From Streptomyces novaecaesareae (GTDB taxonomy: Bacteria; Actinomycetota; Actinomycetes; Streptomycetales; Streptomycetaceae): a stretch of 64,000 nt of DNA. Of the stretch, positions 10,677 through 19,207 are shown in pieces. The stretch lies in NCBI RefSeq assembly GCF_000716875.1, contig NZ_JNWQ01000020.1:62001-126000 (forward strand). Reading direction: 5' to 3'. A program made the position numbers and the translations under genes. How positions within the stretch are numbered: the stretch's first letter is position 1; every line of letters starts with the position of its first letter. The notes beneath the pieces were generated by a model. It was not told the origin of the DNA. It saw nothing but the letters and a program-made list of their open reading frames with translations, and did not search any database.

Positions 10677-10688
10677 GTACCCGGGTAC
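10677..10688. promoter_or_regulatory. Candidate operator between divergent XRE and MFS genes
   Basis: A perfect 12-base palindrome, GTACCCGGGTAC, lies in the shared promoter region. A related half-site (TACCCGG) occurs about 21 bases upstream. It is a candidate binding site for the adjacent regulator; inferred from position only. Confidence 0.4.
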
Positions 10689-10710
10689 GGCGCAGCGGAT
10701 CGTATGACCC

Positions 10711-12165
10711 GTGACCCGACAGCTCGCCCCCGCCCCCGCGCCCATCCGCACCGCCACCACCCACCACAGCCCCTCCCCCGCCGGCCCCGCCCTCGGCACC
10801 GCCGGGCTGGTCACCGTCCTGCTCGGGGCCTTCCTGCCGATGCTCGACTTCTTCATCGTCAACGTCGCCCTGCCGACCATCGACAAGGACCTGGCCGCCG
10901 GGCCCGCCGTCCTCGAACTGGTCGCCGCCGGCTACGGCATCGCCTTCGCCGTGCTGCTCGTCCTCGGCGGGCGCCTCGGCGACATCTTCGGCCGCCGCCG
11001 ACTGTTCGTGGTCGGCGCCGCCGCGTTCGCCCTCACCTCGCTGACCTGCGGCCTCGCCCCCGACGCGTGGTCCCTGGTCGCCGCCCGGGCCGCCCAGGGC
11101 GCCTCGGCCGCGCTGCTGATCCCGCAGGTGCTCGGCACCATCACCGCCACCACCGAGGGCGCCGCGCGCGGCCGCGCGCTCAGCATCTACGGCGCGGTCG
11201 GCGGCATCTCGGTCGTGATCGGCCAGGTGCTCGGCGGGATGCTGGTCGCCGCCGACCTGTTCGGCACCGGCTGGCGCTCGGTCTTCCTGCTCAACGTGCC
11301 GTTCGCACTGCTCGCCGTGGTGACGGCGCTCCGCCACGTCCCGGAGAGCCGTGCCGCCCGGGCCGCCCGGGTCGACGTGCCCGGCACCGTCCTGCTCACC
11401 GCCACCCTGCTCGCCCTGCTCATCCCGCTGATGGAGGGCCGCGCCGCCGGCTGGCCGCTCTGGTCCTGGGTGCTGCTCGGCCTGTTCCCCGTCCTGGCCG
11501 CCGCCTTCGCCGTCGTCGAGCGCCGCGCCGAGCAGCGCGGCGGCACCCCGCTGGTGCCGCCGACCCTGCTGCGCATCCCCGAGATGCGGCGCGGCCTGGG
11601 CATCGCCCTCCCCTACTTCGCGGGCTTCGGCGGCTTCATGTTCGTCATCGCCGTCGCCCTGCAGCAGGGCCTCGGGCTCGGCCCGGTCGCGGCCGGGTGG
11701 GCGCTCGTCCCGATGGCCGCCGGCTACTTCACCGCCTCGCTCTCCGGCCCCCGCCTGATCGGCCGCTGGGGCAGCCGGGTGCTCAGCATCGGCGCCGCCG
11801 TCCAGGCCCTCGGCCTCGCCACCCTGGCCCTGACCGCGCTCGCCGACTGGGCGCACTTCTCCCCGCTGCGGATGGCCCCGGGCGTCGCCCTCGCGGGCAT
11901 CGGGCAGGGCCTGATCGGCACCCCGCTGTTCCGGGTCGTCCTCTCCAAGGTGCCCGCCGCCCGGGCCGGCGTCGGCAGCGGCGTCCTCGCCACCAGCCAG
12001 CAGTCCAGCCTCGCCCTCGGCGTCGCCACCCTCGGCACCCTCTACCTGTCGCTCTCGCCCAGCCTCGGCATGGGCCGCGCGTTCGCCCTCTGCCTGGGCA
12101 TCCAGCTCCTCGGCTCGTTCACCATCCTGTACCTGACCACCCGCCTCCCCCGGTCCATCGGCTGA
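10711..12165 (+). CDS. MFS drug:H+ antiporter, DHA2 (14-TM) family
   Basis: The 484-residue integral membrane protein has the DHA2 signatures: LDFFIVNVALPTI in helix 1 (motif D), GGRLGDIFGRRRLF in the 2-3 loop (motif A) and GAVGGISVVIGQVLGG in helix 5 (antiporter motif C). About 14 helices can be traced. It probably exports a hydrophobic compound using the proton gradient; the substrate cannot be read from sequence. The GTG at 10711 is used. It is transcribed divergently from the XRE/MmyB regulator, which is the likely repressor, and is followed directly by a hairpin. Confidence 0.93.
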   Translation: MTRQLAPAPAPIRTATTHHSPSPAGPALGTAGLVTVLLGAFLPMLDFFIVNVALPTIDKDLAAGPAVLELVAAGYGIAFAVLLVLGGRLGDIFGRRRLFVVGAAAFALTSLTCGLAPDAWSLVAARAAQGASAALLIPQVLGTITATTEGAARGRALSIYGAVGGISVVIGQVLGGMLVAADLFGTGWRSVFLLNVPFALLAVVTALRHVPESRAARAARVDVPGTVLLTATLLALLIPLMEGRAAGWPLWSWVLLGLFPVLAAAFAVVERRAEQRGGTPLVPPTLLRIPEMRRGLGIALPYFAGFGGFMFVIAVALQQGLGLGPVAAGWALVPMAAGYFTASLSGPRLIGRWGSRVLSIGAAVQALGLATLALTALADWAHFSPLRMAPGVALAGIGQGLIGTPLFRVVLSKVPAARAGVGSGVLATSQQSSLALGVATLGTLYLSLSPSLGMGRAFALCLGIQLLGSFTILYLTTRLPRSIG

Positions 12166-12168
12166 CCG

Positions 12169-12188
12169 GCCGGGCCTGCGGGCCCGGC
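12169..12188 (+). terminator. Hairpin terminator after the MFS gene
   Basis: An 8-bp perfect GC stem (12169-12176 with 12181-12188) with a 4-base loop begins three bases after the stop codon. Confidence 0.65.
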
Positions 12189-12336
12189 ACGAACGCACCT
12201 CGGGCGGCGGCCCCGTACGACGACCGGAAATCGGCACGCTCCACGGACGGGCCACCTGGTTCAATGATCCGTCCGCTACCGGCGGGCAGCGCGCCACCCC
12301 GTCGATCGGGCGGGCGCCCTCACCCAGGGGGGAACC

Positions 12337-14498
12337 TTGTCGTTGTCCTGGTCCTTCAGACCTTCCGACCCCAACCGCCGTGGGAGACACCGCCGTTGGA
12401 CGGCGGCCACCGCGCTGATCGGCCTCGTGCTGCTGTCCGGCACCACGGCCGGGACGACGGCCGCGGCTCCGACGCCGGCCCCGCCGACGGCTGCGGCTGC
12501 GGCCCCGGCGGCCGGTTCGCCGACGACCGCGGCACCGGCCGAGCAGAGCTCGAAGTCCGCGGCGGCGGCGAGCGCCACGCTCCCGGGCCAGCTGAGCCTG
12601 GCCGGCGCCTTCGTCCCGGCCGGCCCGACCCGGCTGCTGGACACCCGCGACGGCACCGGCGGCGTCGTACGGCCGATCGGGCAGAGCCCGCTGATCCTCG
12701 ACGTCTCCCAGGTCCCCGGCAACCCGTCCGTCAAGCCCACCGCCGTGGTGCTGAACGTGACGGTGACCAATCCGACCGGCGACAGCTACCTGTCGGTCTA
12801 CCCGACCGGCGGCAACCGGCCCGCGACGTCCAACCTGAACTTCACCTGAACTTCGCACCCCACCAGACCGTGCCCAACCTGGTCACCGTCCCCGTCGGCA
12901 CCGACGGCAGCATCGCCTTCTTCAACCACCTCGGCACCACCGACGTCATCGCCGACCTCGCCGGCTACTACAGCGCCGGCGACCAGCTCGGCCTGTCCGC
13001 GCTGGCCTTCGCCAGCCCGACCGTCGACGCCTCGGCCGCCCCGGCCCCGGTCACCGTCACGTGGACCGTCACCGACTCCGACCCGGCCGCCACCCAGACC
13101 GGCGGCTCGATCGTGATCCGCCAACAGGGCGACGCACCGGACACCTACGTCGGCCAGAGCTACGTGGTCGACTTCCTGCAGGGCAGCCAGGGCTACGGCG
13201 GCGCCACCTTCGTGTCGGGCGACGCGGCGAGCGCGACGTACAGCTACACCTTCGTCGTGCCGCGCTACGCCGGCTCGGCCACCGCGAAGTGGGCGGTCTC
13301 CCTCGTCTCCGTCTACGAGATCAACACCCAGCAGCGCCTGGTGCTGTCCGGGGCCGCGCTCGACGGCTTCGGCAAGGTGGTCACCGCCACCGAGCAGCCG
13401 TCCACCGTCACCGCGATCCAGCCGTCCGTCGACCTGAACCTCAACGGCCGCCCGCCGTACGCCTACGTCGGCGACAACTACTACCTCAGCTACAACGTCG
13501 GCATCCAGGAGCAGCAGTCCGGCTTCTGGAAGGGCACGATCACGCTGGCCGGGCCCGGCGGCGCGACGCTGAAGGGCTCCTTCGAGAACTCCACGTACAA
13601 CGGCCAGCTGGGCTACCCGTGCCAGCAGAACGTCAACTACCCGACCTGCACCGCCCTCGTCCTGCTCCCCGCCGGGACACCGGCTGGGACGTGGAGCATC
13701 TCGTCCGTCTCCCTCACCAACAACGCGGGCCAGACGAAGTCCTTCACCCCGCAGAACCCCCGGCCGGTCACGGTCACCTCGAACGCCGCCGTCAGCGCCG
13801 ACCAGTTCGGCACCACCCCGAACGAGCTGAACAGCTGGCAGCAGCCGGCGCCGTTCAAGGTGCTGATGCGGGTCCAGGGCGCGCAGAACGGCGTCCGGTC
13901 CATCGAGCTCTACTGGCAGGACCTCGGACGGTGCACCCAGCGCTCGACCGCCCCGTCGGTCGAGCCGGACGGCCGGTACTCGGTGCCGGCCACCCTGAGC
14001 CAGTCCAACAACGGCTCGCCCAACGCCTGCACCCTGGCCGGGATCGCCGTCACCGACGGCGCCGGGAACCTCGCCCTGTACGGCTCGGCCTTCGCCGCGC
14101 CGGACCCGGGCCTGTCGGTCAGGAGCATCCCGGACACCACGCCGCCGACCGTCACCTCGGCCGCGCTGAACGTCACCAGCCTCCCGCAGAGCCAGGCCGG
14201 TTCGCGGTCCGTCAACGTGATCGCGCAGGTCGTCAGCCAGACGGCGCCGGTCAACGGATTCAGCACTTACGTGTACGACGCCTCGGGCAAGGTCGTCGGC
14301 CAGACCTCCGGCGGCACCAGCGCCTCCCCCGACGGGACAGTGTCACTCGGCCTCTACCTCCCGTACGGGACGGCCGTCGGCACCTACACCGTCGGCTTCC
14401 GGATCACCGACACCGGGTGGCTCGGCACCTCCTACGGGATGCCCGACAGCCAGCCGGTACCCGGCGGCCCGCTCGTCCTGACGATCACCCAGGGGTGA
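12337..14498 (+). pseudogene. Secreted RLLDTR-domain protein, frameshifted by an 11-bp duplication
   Basis: The first frame (12337-12849) encodes an N-terminus with a basic region, a hydrophobic signal sequence (about 22-40), an Ala/Pro linker and TRLLDTRDGTGG. It stops at SNLNFT. The homologous sequence resumes at once in another frame (APHQTVPNLVTVPVG, then FFNHLGTTDVIADLAGYYS) and runs to 14498. Removing one copy of the 11-bp direct duplication at 12833-12854 restores one 716-residue frame reading SNLNFAPHQTVPNL. The RLLDTR/LAGYYS module is common in large secreted actinobacterial proteins. The C-terminal ~500 residues are Ser/Thr/Gly-rich beta-type repeats with no recognised family. The likely start is TTG at 12337 or 12343 behind AGGGGGGA. 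Confidence 0.85.
12833..12854 (+). repeat. 11-bp tandem duplication causing the frameshift
   Basis: ACCTGAACTTC occurs twice in direct succession (12833-12843, 12844-12854). The second copy shifts the frame by +11 and creates the in-frame TGA at 12847-12849. Confidence 0.9.
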
Positions 14499-14526
14499 CC
14501 GGACCCGGACCCCGGTGACCCCGACG

Positions 14527-14568
14527 CGGCGCCGGCACCAGCCTCCTCGGCCGGTGCCGGCGCCGTTT
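14527..14568 (+). terminator. Hairpin terminator after the secreted-protein pseudogene
   Basis: A perfect 13-bp stem (14527-14539 with 14553-14565) with a 13-base loop is followed by TTT, unusually close to a canonical intrinsic terminator for this genome. Confidence 0.8.
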
Positions 14569-14752
14569 GCTTCTCGCTGCTACCGGTGGAGTTCGTCCAG
14601 CCAGCCGCCGGACAGCGCCCGGACCCGTCTCGGCGCGCTCGACCTGCGGGTTGTGGCCGACGCCGTCGAGGACGGTCGCCGATCGCGCCCGGTCAGCGGC
14701 CCGGCACCCGGTAGAGGCGCGCGACGCGGCTCATACCCGGCCGCCCCAAAAC

Positions 14753-14777
14753 AGTAGCCATGGACATAGTAGCCATG
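14753..14777 (+). promoter_or_regulatory. Direct repeats upstream of the MarR pair (candidate operator)
   Basis: AGTAGCCATG occurs twice, 15 bases apart (14753-14762 and 14768-14777), ending 13 bases before the GTG of the first MarR gene. The region is AT-richer than its surroundings. It may be an autoregulatory operator; inferred. Confidence 0.45.
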
Positions 14778-14790
14778 TACGGTATCCAGC

Positions 14791-15273
14791 GTGAGTTCAC
14801 CACCTGAGGGCGCAACGGCAGGGTTCCTGGTCTGGCGTCTGTCGATGAAGTGGCGGGTGGCCGTCGACCGGGCGGTCGCGCCGCTGGGCCTGACCCACGC
14901 GCAGTACGCGGTGATGGCGTCGCTGTACGGCATGTCGCGGTCCGGGCTGCGGCCCAGCCAGCGCCGGCTCGCCGACCACACGGGGCTGGAGGCGCTGTAC
15001 GTCTCCAAGCTCGCCCGTGCCCTGGAGGCCGGCGGGCTCGTCGCCCGCACCCGGGACCCGGACGACCCGCGCGCCATGCAGCTGTCGCTCACCGAGCAGG
15101 GCCACGACGTCACCCGCCGTGCGATCACCGTGGTCCAGGGCCTCCTGGACCAGCTGCTGGCGCCGCTCGGGGGCCAGGACAGCCCGCGCGCACGCCAGTT
15201 CACCAGCGACCTGGCGGCCCTGCTCGACGCACCTCTTGATCCGCCCACCGAGAACGACGAGGAGCAACCATGA
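14791..15273 (+). CDS. MarR-family transcriptional regulator
   Basis: The 160-residue protein has a MarR winged helix: LTHAQYAVMASLYG, then a recognition helix region SQRRLADHTGLEALYVSKLARALEAGG (read as adjoining parts) and the wing ARTRDPDDPRAMQLSLTEQG. The C-terminal helix would form the dimer interface. It starts with GTG behind a pair of direct repeats. Its end overlaps the start of a second MarR-like gene (ATGA, 15270-15273), so the two are co-translated. The signal and targets are unknown. Confidence 0.88.
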   Translation: MSSPPEGATAGFLVWRLSMKWRVAVDRAVAPLGLTHAQYAVMASLYGMSRSGLRPSQRRLADHTGLEALYVSKLARALEAGGLVARTRDPDDPRAMQLSLTEQGHDVTRRAITVVQGLLDQLLAPLGGQDSPRARQFTSDLAALLDAPLDPPTENDEEQP

Positions 15274-15743
15274 CCACTCCCACCGCCCCCGCGCCCACTG
15301 CCGTCAACGGCCGGGTCGTCGCCCTGGCGCACTACGCGGCGCGTGCCCTCCTGGAGGACGTGCTGGACCGCCACGGAGTCACCTTCCAGCACAGCGTGAC
15401 GCTCCGGGTCGTCGCCGTCGCGGGCGGCGCCGCCACCCGGGACGCGCTCGTCCGCGACGTCACCGGCTCGCTGAAGGTCGACGAGTCAGTGGTGTACGGC
15501 GTGGTCGGAGAGCTGACGGCCGCGCAGCTGCTGGAGGAGGACCCGGCGGAGGCGTCCCGGCTGCGGCTCACGGACGCCGGCCGGGAGCTGTACGAACGCA
15601 CCACCGCCGAGACCGCCGAGATCACCGCCCGCCTCTACGCCGACATCCCGGCCGAGGACCTCGCCGTCGCGGGCCGCGTGCTGACGCTGGTCACGGAACG
15701 CGCGAACGCCGAACTGGCCACAGCCGGGGGCGCGAACGCCTGA
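15270..15743 (+). CDS. Second MarR-like winged-helix protein
   Basis: The 157-residue protein is mostly helical, with a winged-helix-like core (SVTLRVVAVAGGAATRDAL, VDESVVYGVVGELTAAQLL, RLRLTDAGRELYERTTAE). The C-terminal helix resembles the MarR dimerisation helix. The upstream DNA-reading helix is less canonical than in its neighbour, so DNA binding is likely but not certain. The ATGA overlap with the preceding regulator suggests the two proteins form a hetero-oligomer or antagonistic pair. No enzyme or transporter is in the unit. Confidence 0.72.
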   Translation: MTTPTAPAPTAVNGRVVALAHYAARALLEDVLDRHGVTFQHSVTLRVVAVAGGAATRDALVRDVTGSLKVDESVVYGVVGELTAAQLLEEDPAEASRLRLTDAGRELYERTTAETAEITARLYADIPAEDLAVAGRVLTLVTERANAELATAGGANA

Positions 15744-15832
15744 GTCCGCGTTTCGACGCGCGTTCCGTTCCGCGTTCCGATGCCCGTTCGATTCCATGGT
15801 GGCTTCCTTCGTACCCGGGGAATGATGACCCC

Positions 15833-16066
15833 ATGACCTTCGTCCTGGCGTTCCTGCTCGCACTCGTGGCCGCCATCGTCGGCATCACCGTCTTCCTGGT
15901 GCGCCGGGAGCGGGCGCGGCGGCTCCACTCGGACGATGCGGAGGGGGCACTGATCGAGCAGCATCGGACCGCCCAGGCCGCCTCCATGCGGGCGAGCTAT
16001 TCGAGCCTCGCCGTCCACAACGGCACCGGCCTGATGATCGACGAGGTGCACCGGCAGCAGCCCTGA
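15833..16066 (+). CDS. Small membrane-anchored protein, unknown
   Basis: This 77-residue protein has one N-terminal transmembrane helix (about 3-23, VLAFLLALVAAIVGITVFLV), a positive RRERARR stop-transfer segment and a hydrophilic helical tail. The topology would leave the tail in the cytoplasm. The preceding GGGG of CCCGGGGAATG is a weak ribosome binding site. I do not recognise a family. It lies 89 bases downstream of the MarR pair and converges on a serine hydrolase gene with only four bases between stops. Confidence 0.55.
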   Translation: MTFVLAFLLALVAAIVGITVFLVRRERARRLHSDDAEGALIEQHRTAQAASMRASYSSLAVHNGTGLMIDEVHRQQP

Positions 16067-16070
16067 CGGC

Positions 16071-17201
16071 TCAGCCGCAGAGCGCGGTGTCCACGACGCT
16101 CTCCAGGTGCCGGGTGACGTCGTAGTCGGTCGGGACGGTGGTCACCGCGATGTTGACGGCACGGCCGTCGTCGGTGGCGCCGCCACGGGTCTCGTACCCG
16201 GGGATGTCGCCGCCGTGGCCCCAGTAGACCCCGCCGCAGGACAGCGGCCTGCTGAGGATCCCCAGTCCGGCGCCCGCACCGGTGTCCCCGATCGGGACGG
16301 TGGTGCGCATCTGGGCGAGTTGGGCCGCCGGGAGGAGGCGTCCGGGGACGAGCAGTTCGGTGAGGAAGCGGTTGAGGTCGGAGTCGGTGGAGATCATCTG
16401 CCCGGCCGCCCAGCCCGCCGAGGGGTCCATCTCGGTGAAGTCGCGCAGCGGCCCGTCGGCGGAGTCCTTGCGGTAGCCCTTGGGGTGGGGTTCGCGGATG
16501 GTCCGGTCGCCGACGGCCGGGAAGTAGGTGTGCCGCAGCCCGATCTTCCGGACGATGCGCCGGTCGATCTCCTCGGCGAGCGGGCGGCCGGTGACCTTCT
16601 GGACGATCAGGCCGGCGAGCACGTAGTTGGTGCTGCTGTAGCTGAACGTGGCGCCGGGGGCGAGTTCGGACTTCTGCCCGAAGGCGAGGTCCAGGAGTTC
16701 GCGGGGCTCGAAGTATCGGTGGCGGAGGGAGGCTTCGTCGAGGAGCCCTTCGTAGTCGGGCAACCCGCTGGTGTGCTGGAGGAGTTGGCGGACGGTGATG
16801 AGCCGCCCGTCGATGCCCTCGCCGCGGACCAGGCCGGGCAGCAAGGTGTCGACCTTGGCGTCGAGGTCGACCTTCCCCTCCCCGGCCAGTTGCAGGACGA
16901 CGACGGCGGTGAAGGTCTTGGTGTTGCTGCCGATCCGCACCTGCCCGTCGACCGGCACCTTCGCTCCGGTGGCCAGGTCCCCCGCTCCTGCCGTGTAGTG
17001 CCGGGCCCGGCCGTCCCGGCCCTGCACGGTTGCCAGCGCGGCGGGCACCCCGTCCGCCCGCACCAGCGCGTCGAGCCCCTGCTGGACGGGGCCCGACCCG
17101 GTGGCGGCCGAGGCCGCGGGGGCCGCCAGGACACCGCCGGAGACGGCGACGGAGACGGCGACGGCGGCCGAGAGCGCCATGTGGCGGATCTTCCTACGCA
17201 C
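16071..17201 (-). CDS. Secreted serine hydrolase, class C beta-lactamase/DD-peptidase family
   Basis: The 376-residue protein has a signal peptide (MRRKIRHMALSAAVAVS..., cleavage expected after ASA near residue 33). The penicillin-recognising fold follows, with GSNTKTF (nucleophile Ser92, Lys95), YSSTNY in place of the R61 DD-peptidase YSN, and WGHGGDIPGY replacing the third KTG-like motif. It resembles Streptomyces R61 DD-carboxypeptidase in length and layout. It may act on peptidoglycan stem peptides or on esters; substrate is undetermined. The GTG start follows AGAGGAG at good spacing. It stands alone, convergent with the small membrane protein. Confidence 0.9.
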   Translation of the reverse strand: MRRKIRHMALSAAVAVSVAVSGGVLAAPAASAATGSGPVQQGLDALVRADGVPAALATVQGRDGRARHYTAGAGDLATGAKVPVDGQVRIGSNTKTFTAVVVLQLAGEGKVDLDAKVDTLLPGLVRGEGIDGRLITVRQLLQHTSGLPDYEGLLDEASLRHRYFEPRELLDLAFGQKSELAPGATFSYSSTNYVLAGLIVQKVTGRPLAEEIDRRIVRKIGLRHTYFPAVGDRTIREPHPKGYRKDSADGPLRDFTEMDPSAGWAAGQMISTDSDLNRFLTELLVPGRLLPAAQLAQMRTTVPIGDTGAGAGLGILSRPLSCGGVYWGHGGDIPGYETRGGATDDGRAVNIAVTTVPTDYDVTRHLESVVDTALCG

Positions 17202-17311
17202 GAGTCAACTCCTCTGGGATCGTGGGGAGGAGGGCCTCCCTGGTCACGATCGCCAGTCTGGTCGCACGGTTCGCAGGCGACCTCCCCCGATCGAGGGAGC
17301 ACCTTCGCATT

Positions 17312-17377
17312 CCCGATCAGGGCCCGGCGGACCCCCGATCAGGGCCCGGCAGGCCCCCGATCAGGGCCGGGCGGGCC
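17312..17377. repeat. Three tandem copies of a 22-bp unit
   Basis: CCCGATCAGGGCCCGGCGGA-type units start at 17312, 17334 and 17356; a partial related copy (CCCCGATCGAGGG) lies at about 17285. The last copy overlaps the 3' end of the Lrp gene, so the array supplies its C-terminal GPARP residues and stop. Each unit contains an internal palindrome and could form a terminator. Confidence 0.75.
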
Positions 17378-17807
17378 CGCGCAGCGGCAGTGTCCGGCTG
17401 TAGACGACGCTCGTGGTGGTGCTGCCGAAGCCGGCCAGCTCGTCCATGAGGGTCTCCAGGTGCTCCATGGAGGTCGCCGCGACCTTCAGGGTGTAGCAGT
17501 CGTCGCCGGTGGTGCGCAGGCACTCCAGGATCTCCCGCCGCTCGGCGAGCATCCGGCGCAGCGGCTCGTGGCGGTTGCCCGGGTACTTGAGCCGGACGAC
17601 GGCGAGCACGGGGTAGCCGACCTTGGCCAGGTCCACCACGGCGTGGTAGCCGGTGATGACGCCCAGCGACTCCAGGTTCCGCACCCGTTCGGTGGTGGCG
17701 GACGGGCTGAGGTTCACCCGCCGCCCCAGCTCGCTGAGGGAGATCCGGGCCTCCCGCTGCAGCTGCTCGATGATCGCCCAGTCGGTTTCGTCAAGATTCA
17801 TGGCCAT
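17361..17807 (-). CDS. Lrp/AsnC-family transcriptional regulator
   Basis: The 148-residue protein has an N-terminal helix-turn-helix (DWAIIEQLQREARISLSEL, then NLSPSATTERVRNLESLG). The RAM ligand-binding domain follows (YPVLAVVRLK, TTGDDCYTLKVAATSMEHLE), which in this family binds amino acids and forms octamers. ATG codons at 17807 and 17801 are equally possible. It is divergent from the LLM oxidoreductase gene 93 bases away, which is a possible target. The extreme C-terminus derives from a tandem repeat. Confidence 0.92.
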   Translation of the reverse strand: MAMNLDETDWAIIEQLQREARISLSELGRRVNLSPSATTERVRNLESLGVITGYHAVVDLAKVGYPVLAVVRLKYPGNRHEPLRRMLAERREILECLRTTGDDCYTLKVAATSMEHLETLMDELAGFGSTTTSVVYSRTLPLRGPARP

Positions 17808-17900
17808 GGCGCGAATCTACCGGGAGAACCACGGGAGAAAACCCCTCACGGCGGGAAGATCCCGTTCCGTCCGCCATGATCACGGGGATAGCCTCGGCGT

Positions 17901-18716
17901 ATGCAACTTGGCGTCAACGTACCGAACTTCGGGCCCGGGACGGATCCCGGCGTGCTGCGCGAGTGGGCGAGGACGGTGGAGGGGCTCGGCTTCGACCTGC
18001 TCATGGTCTCGGACCACGTGGCGGTGACCCCGGACGTGGCCCAGCGGTACCCGGAGCCGTTCCACGAGCCGTTCACCACGCTGTCCTGGCTGGCCGGGAT
18101 CACCACCGGCCTGCGGCTGGGCACCACCGTGCTCGTCCTGCCGTACCGGAACCCGCTGCTGGCGGCCCGGATGGCCGGCACCCTCGACCGGCTCAGCGGC
18201 GGCCGGTTCGTCCTCGGCGTGGGGGTCGGCTGGGCCCGGCAGGAGTTCGACGCGCTCGGCGTGCCGTTCGGCGCGCGCGGCAGGCTGACCGACGAGTACC
18301 TGGGCACGCTGCGGGAGGCCTGGCGCACGGGCGGCGGAGGCGGGCCGGTGCCGGTCTGGGTCGGCGGCCACAGCGAGGCGGCGCTCCGGCGGACGGTCCG
18401 CTTCGGCGACGCCTGGCACCCCCTTCGGCTCCCGCTCGACCGGATGCGGTCGGTGCTGGCCGAGCACCCGATGCCCGGGTTCGCGCCCCGCATCGCCCTG
18501 CGGCTGACCGCCGCGCCGGTCGACGAACCCGAGCGGCCGGCGGGCGTGGGCAGCATCGAGCAAGTCCTCGACGATCTCCACCAGTTGCGCGCCCTCGGCG
18601 CCGAGACCGTCGTGTTCGACCCCTACCACGGGGATCCGGAGGAGACCCGCCGGCCGCAGGCGGCCTGGCAGGACCTCACCACCGTGGCCACTCACTGGAA
18701 GGCGGCAACACCGTGA
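17901..18716 (+). CDS. LLM-class F420-dependent oxidoreductase
   Basis: The 271-residue protein is a bacterial-luciferase-like TIM barrel: GVNVPNFGPGTDP at strand 1, GFDLLMVSDHV, GTTVLVLPYRNP, LDRLSGGRFVLGVGVGW and PVWVGGHSEAALRR. These are the features of actinobacterial F420-dependent oxidoreductases, which move hydride between F420 and an organic substrate. The substrate is unknown. Its stop overlaps the GTG start of a deaminase gene (18713-18716), so the two may act on related compounds. Confidence 0.9.
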   Translation: MQLGVNVPNFGPGTDPGVLREWARTVEGLGFDLLMVSDHVAVTPDVAQRYPEPFHEPFTTLSWLAGITTGLRLGTTVLVLPYRNPLLAARMAGTLDRLSGGRFVLGVGVGWARQEFDALGVPFGARGRLTDEYLGTLREAWRTGGGGGPVPVWVGGHSEAALRRTVRFGDAWHPLRLPLDRMRSVLAEHPMPGFAPRIALRLTAAPVDEPERPAGVGSIEQVLDDLHQLRALGAETVVFDPYHGDPEETRRPQAAWQDLTTVATHWKAATP

Positions 18717-19150
18717 TCACCGAAGCCGACGAGATCCTCCTGCGCCGCGCCGTCGCCATCGCGGCCCGCGCCGTCGCCCAGGGCGACGCCCCGTACGGCT
18801 CCCTGCTGGCCGGCCCGGACGGCGAGATCCTCGTCGAGGCCCGCAACACGGTGCGCCGCGACAAGGACATCACCGCCCACCCGGAGCTGAAGCTGGCCCG
18901 CTGGGCGGCCCGCGAGCTCGACCCGGACACGGCCGCACGCACCACGATGTACACCAGCTGCCAGCCGTGCGGGATGTGCGGCGGCGGCATCGTCCGGTCG
19001 GGCATCGGCCGGGTCGTGTACGCGCTGTCGACGGAGCAACTCGTCGCCCTCAACCCGGAGTCGGGCGCCTGGCCGACGGTGGCGCAGGAGGGCCCGGCCC
19101 TGTACGACGAGGCCCGCCTCGCCATCGAGACGTACTACCGGGCGAGTTGA
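18713..19150 (+). CDS. Zinc-dependent nucleoside/base deaminase (CDA superfamily)
   Basis: The 145-residue protein has the cytidine-deaminase fold zinc site: AHPELKLA (His56, catalytic Glu58; the usual HAE is HPE here) and TSCQPCGMCGGGI (Cys86, Cys89). It resembles guanine-deaminase/TadA-like small nucleoside deaminases rather than free cytidine deaminase. It starts with GTG overlapping the LLM gene stop by four bases. The substrate could be guanine, cytosine or a modified base. The gene ends directly before a GC-rich octamer repeat. Confidence 0.88.
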   Translation: MITEADEILLRRAVAIAARAVAQGDAPYGSLLAGPDGEILVEARNTVRRDKDITAHPELKLARWAARELDPDTAARTTMYTSCQPCGMCGGGIVRSGIGRVVYALSTEQLVALNPESGAWPTVAQEGPALYDEARLAIETYYRAS

Positions 19151-19151
19151 G

Positions 19152-19207
19152 GGTTACGGGGTTACGGGGTTACGGGGCTACGGGGCTACGGGGCTACGGG
19201 CCTACGG
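19152..19207. repeat. Seven tandem 8-bp repeats at a convergent junction
   Basis: Three GGTTACGG, three GGCTACGG and one GCCTACGG units follow each other exactly. They begin two bases after the deaminase stop and run into the last codons of the TetR gene. Confidence 0.85.

Noticed and set aside
10704..12840. Long plus-strand frame joining the MFS region to the secreted protein
   Set aside because: Only the part after the 11-bp duplication is real; the upstream part is a shadow of the MFS gene in another frame.
17320..17400. CRISPR-like array
   Set aside because: Units are contiguous 22-bp repeats without spacers, and no cas genes occur in the window.
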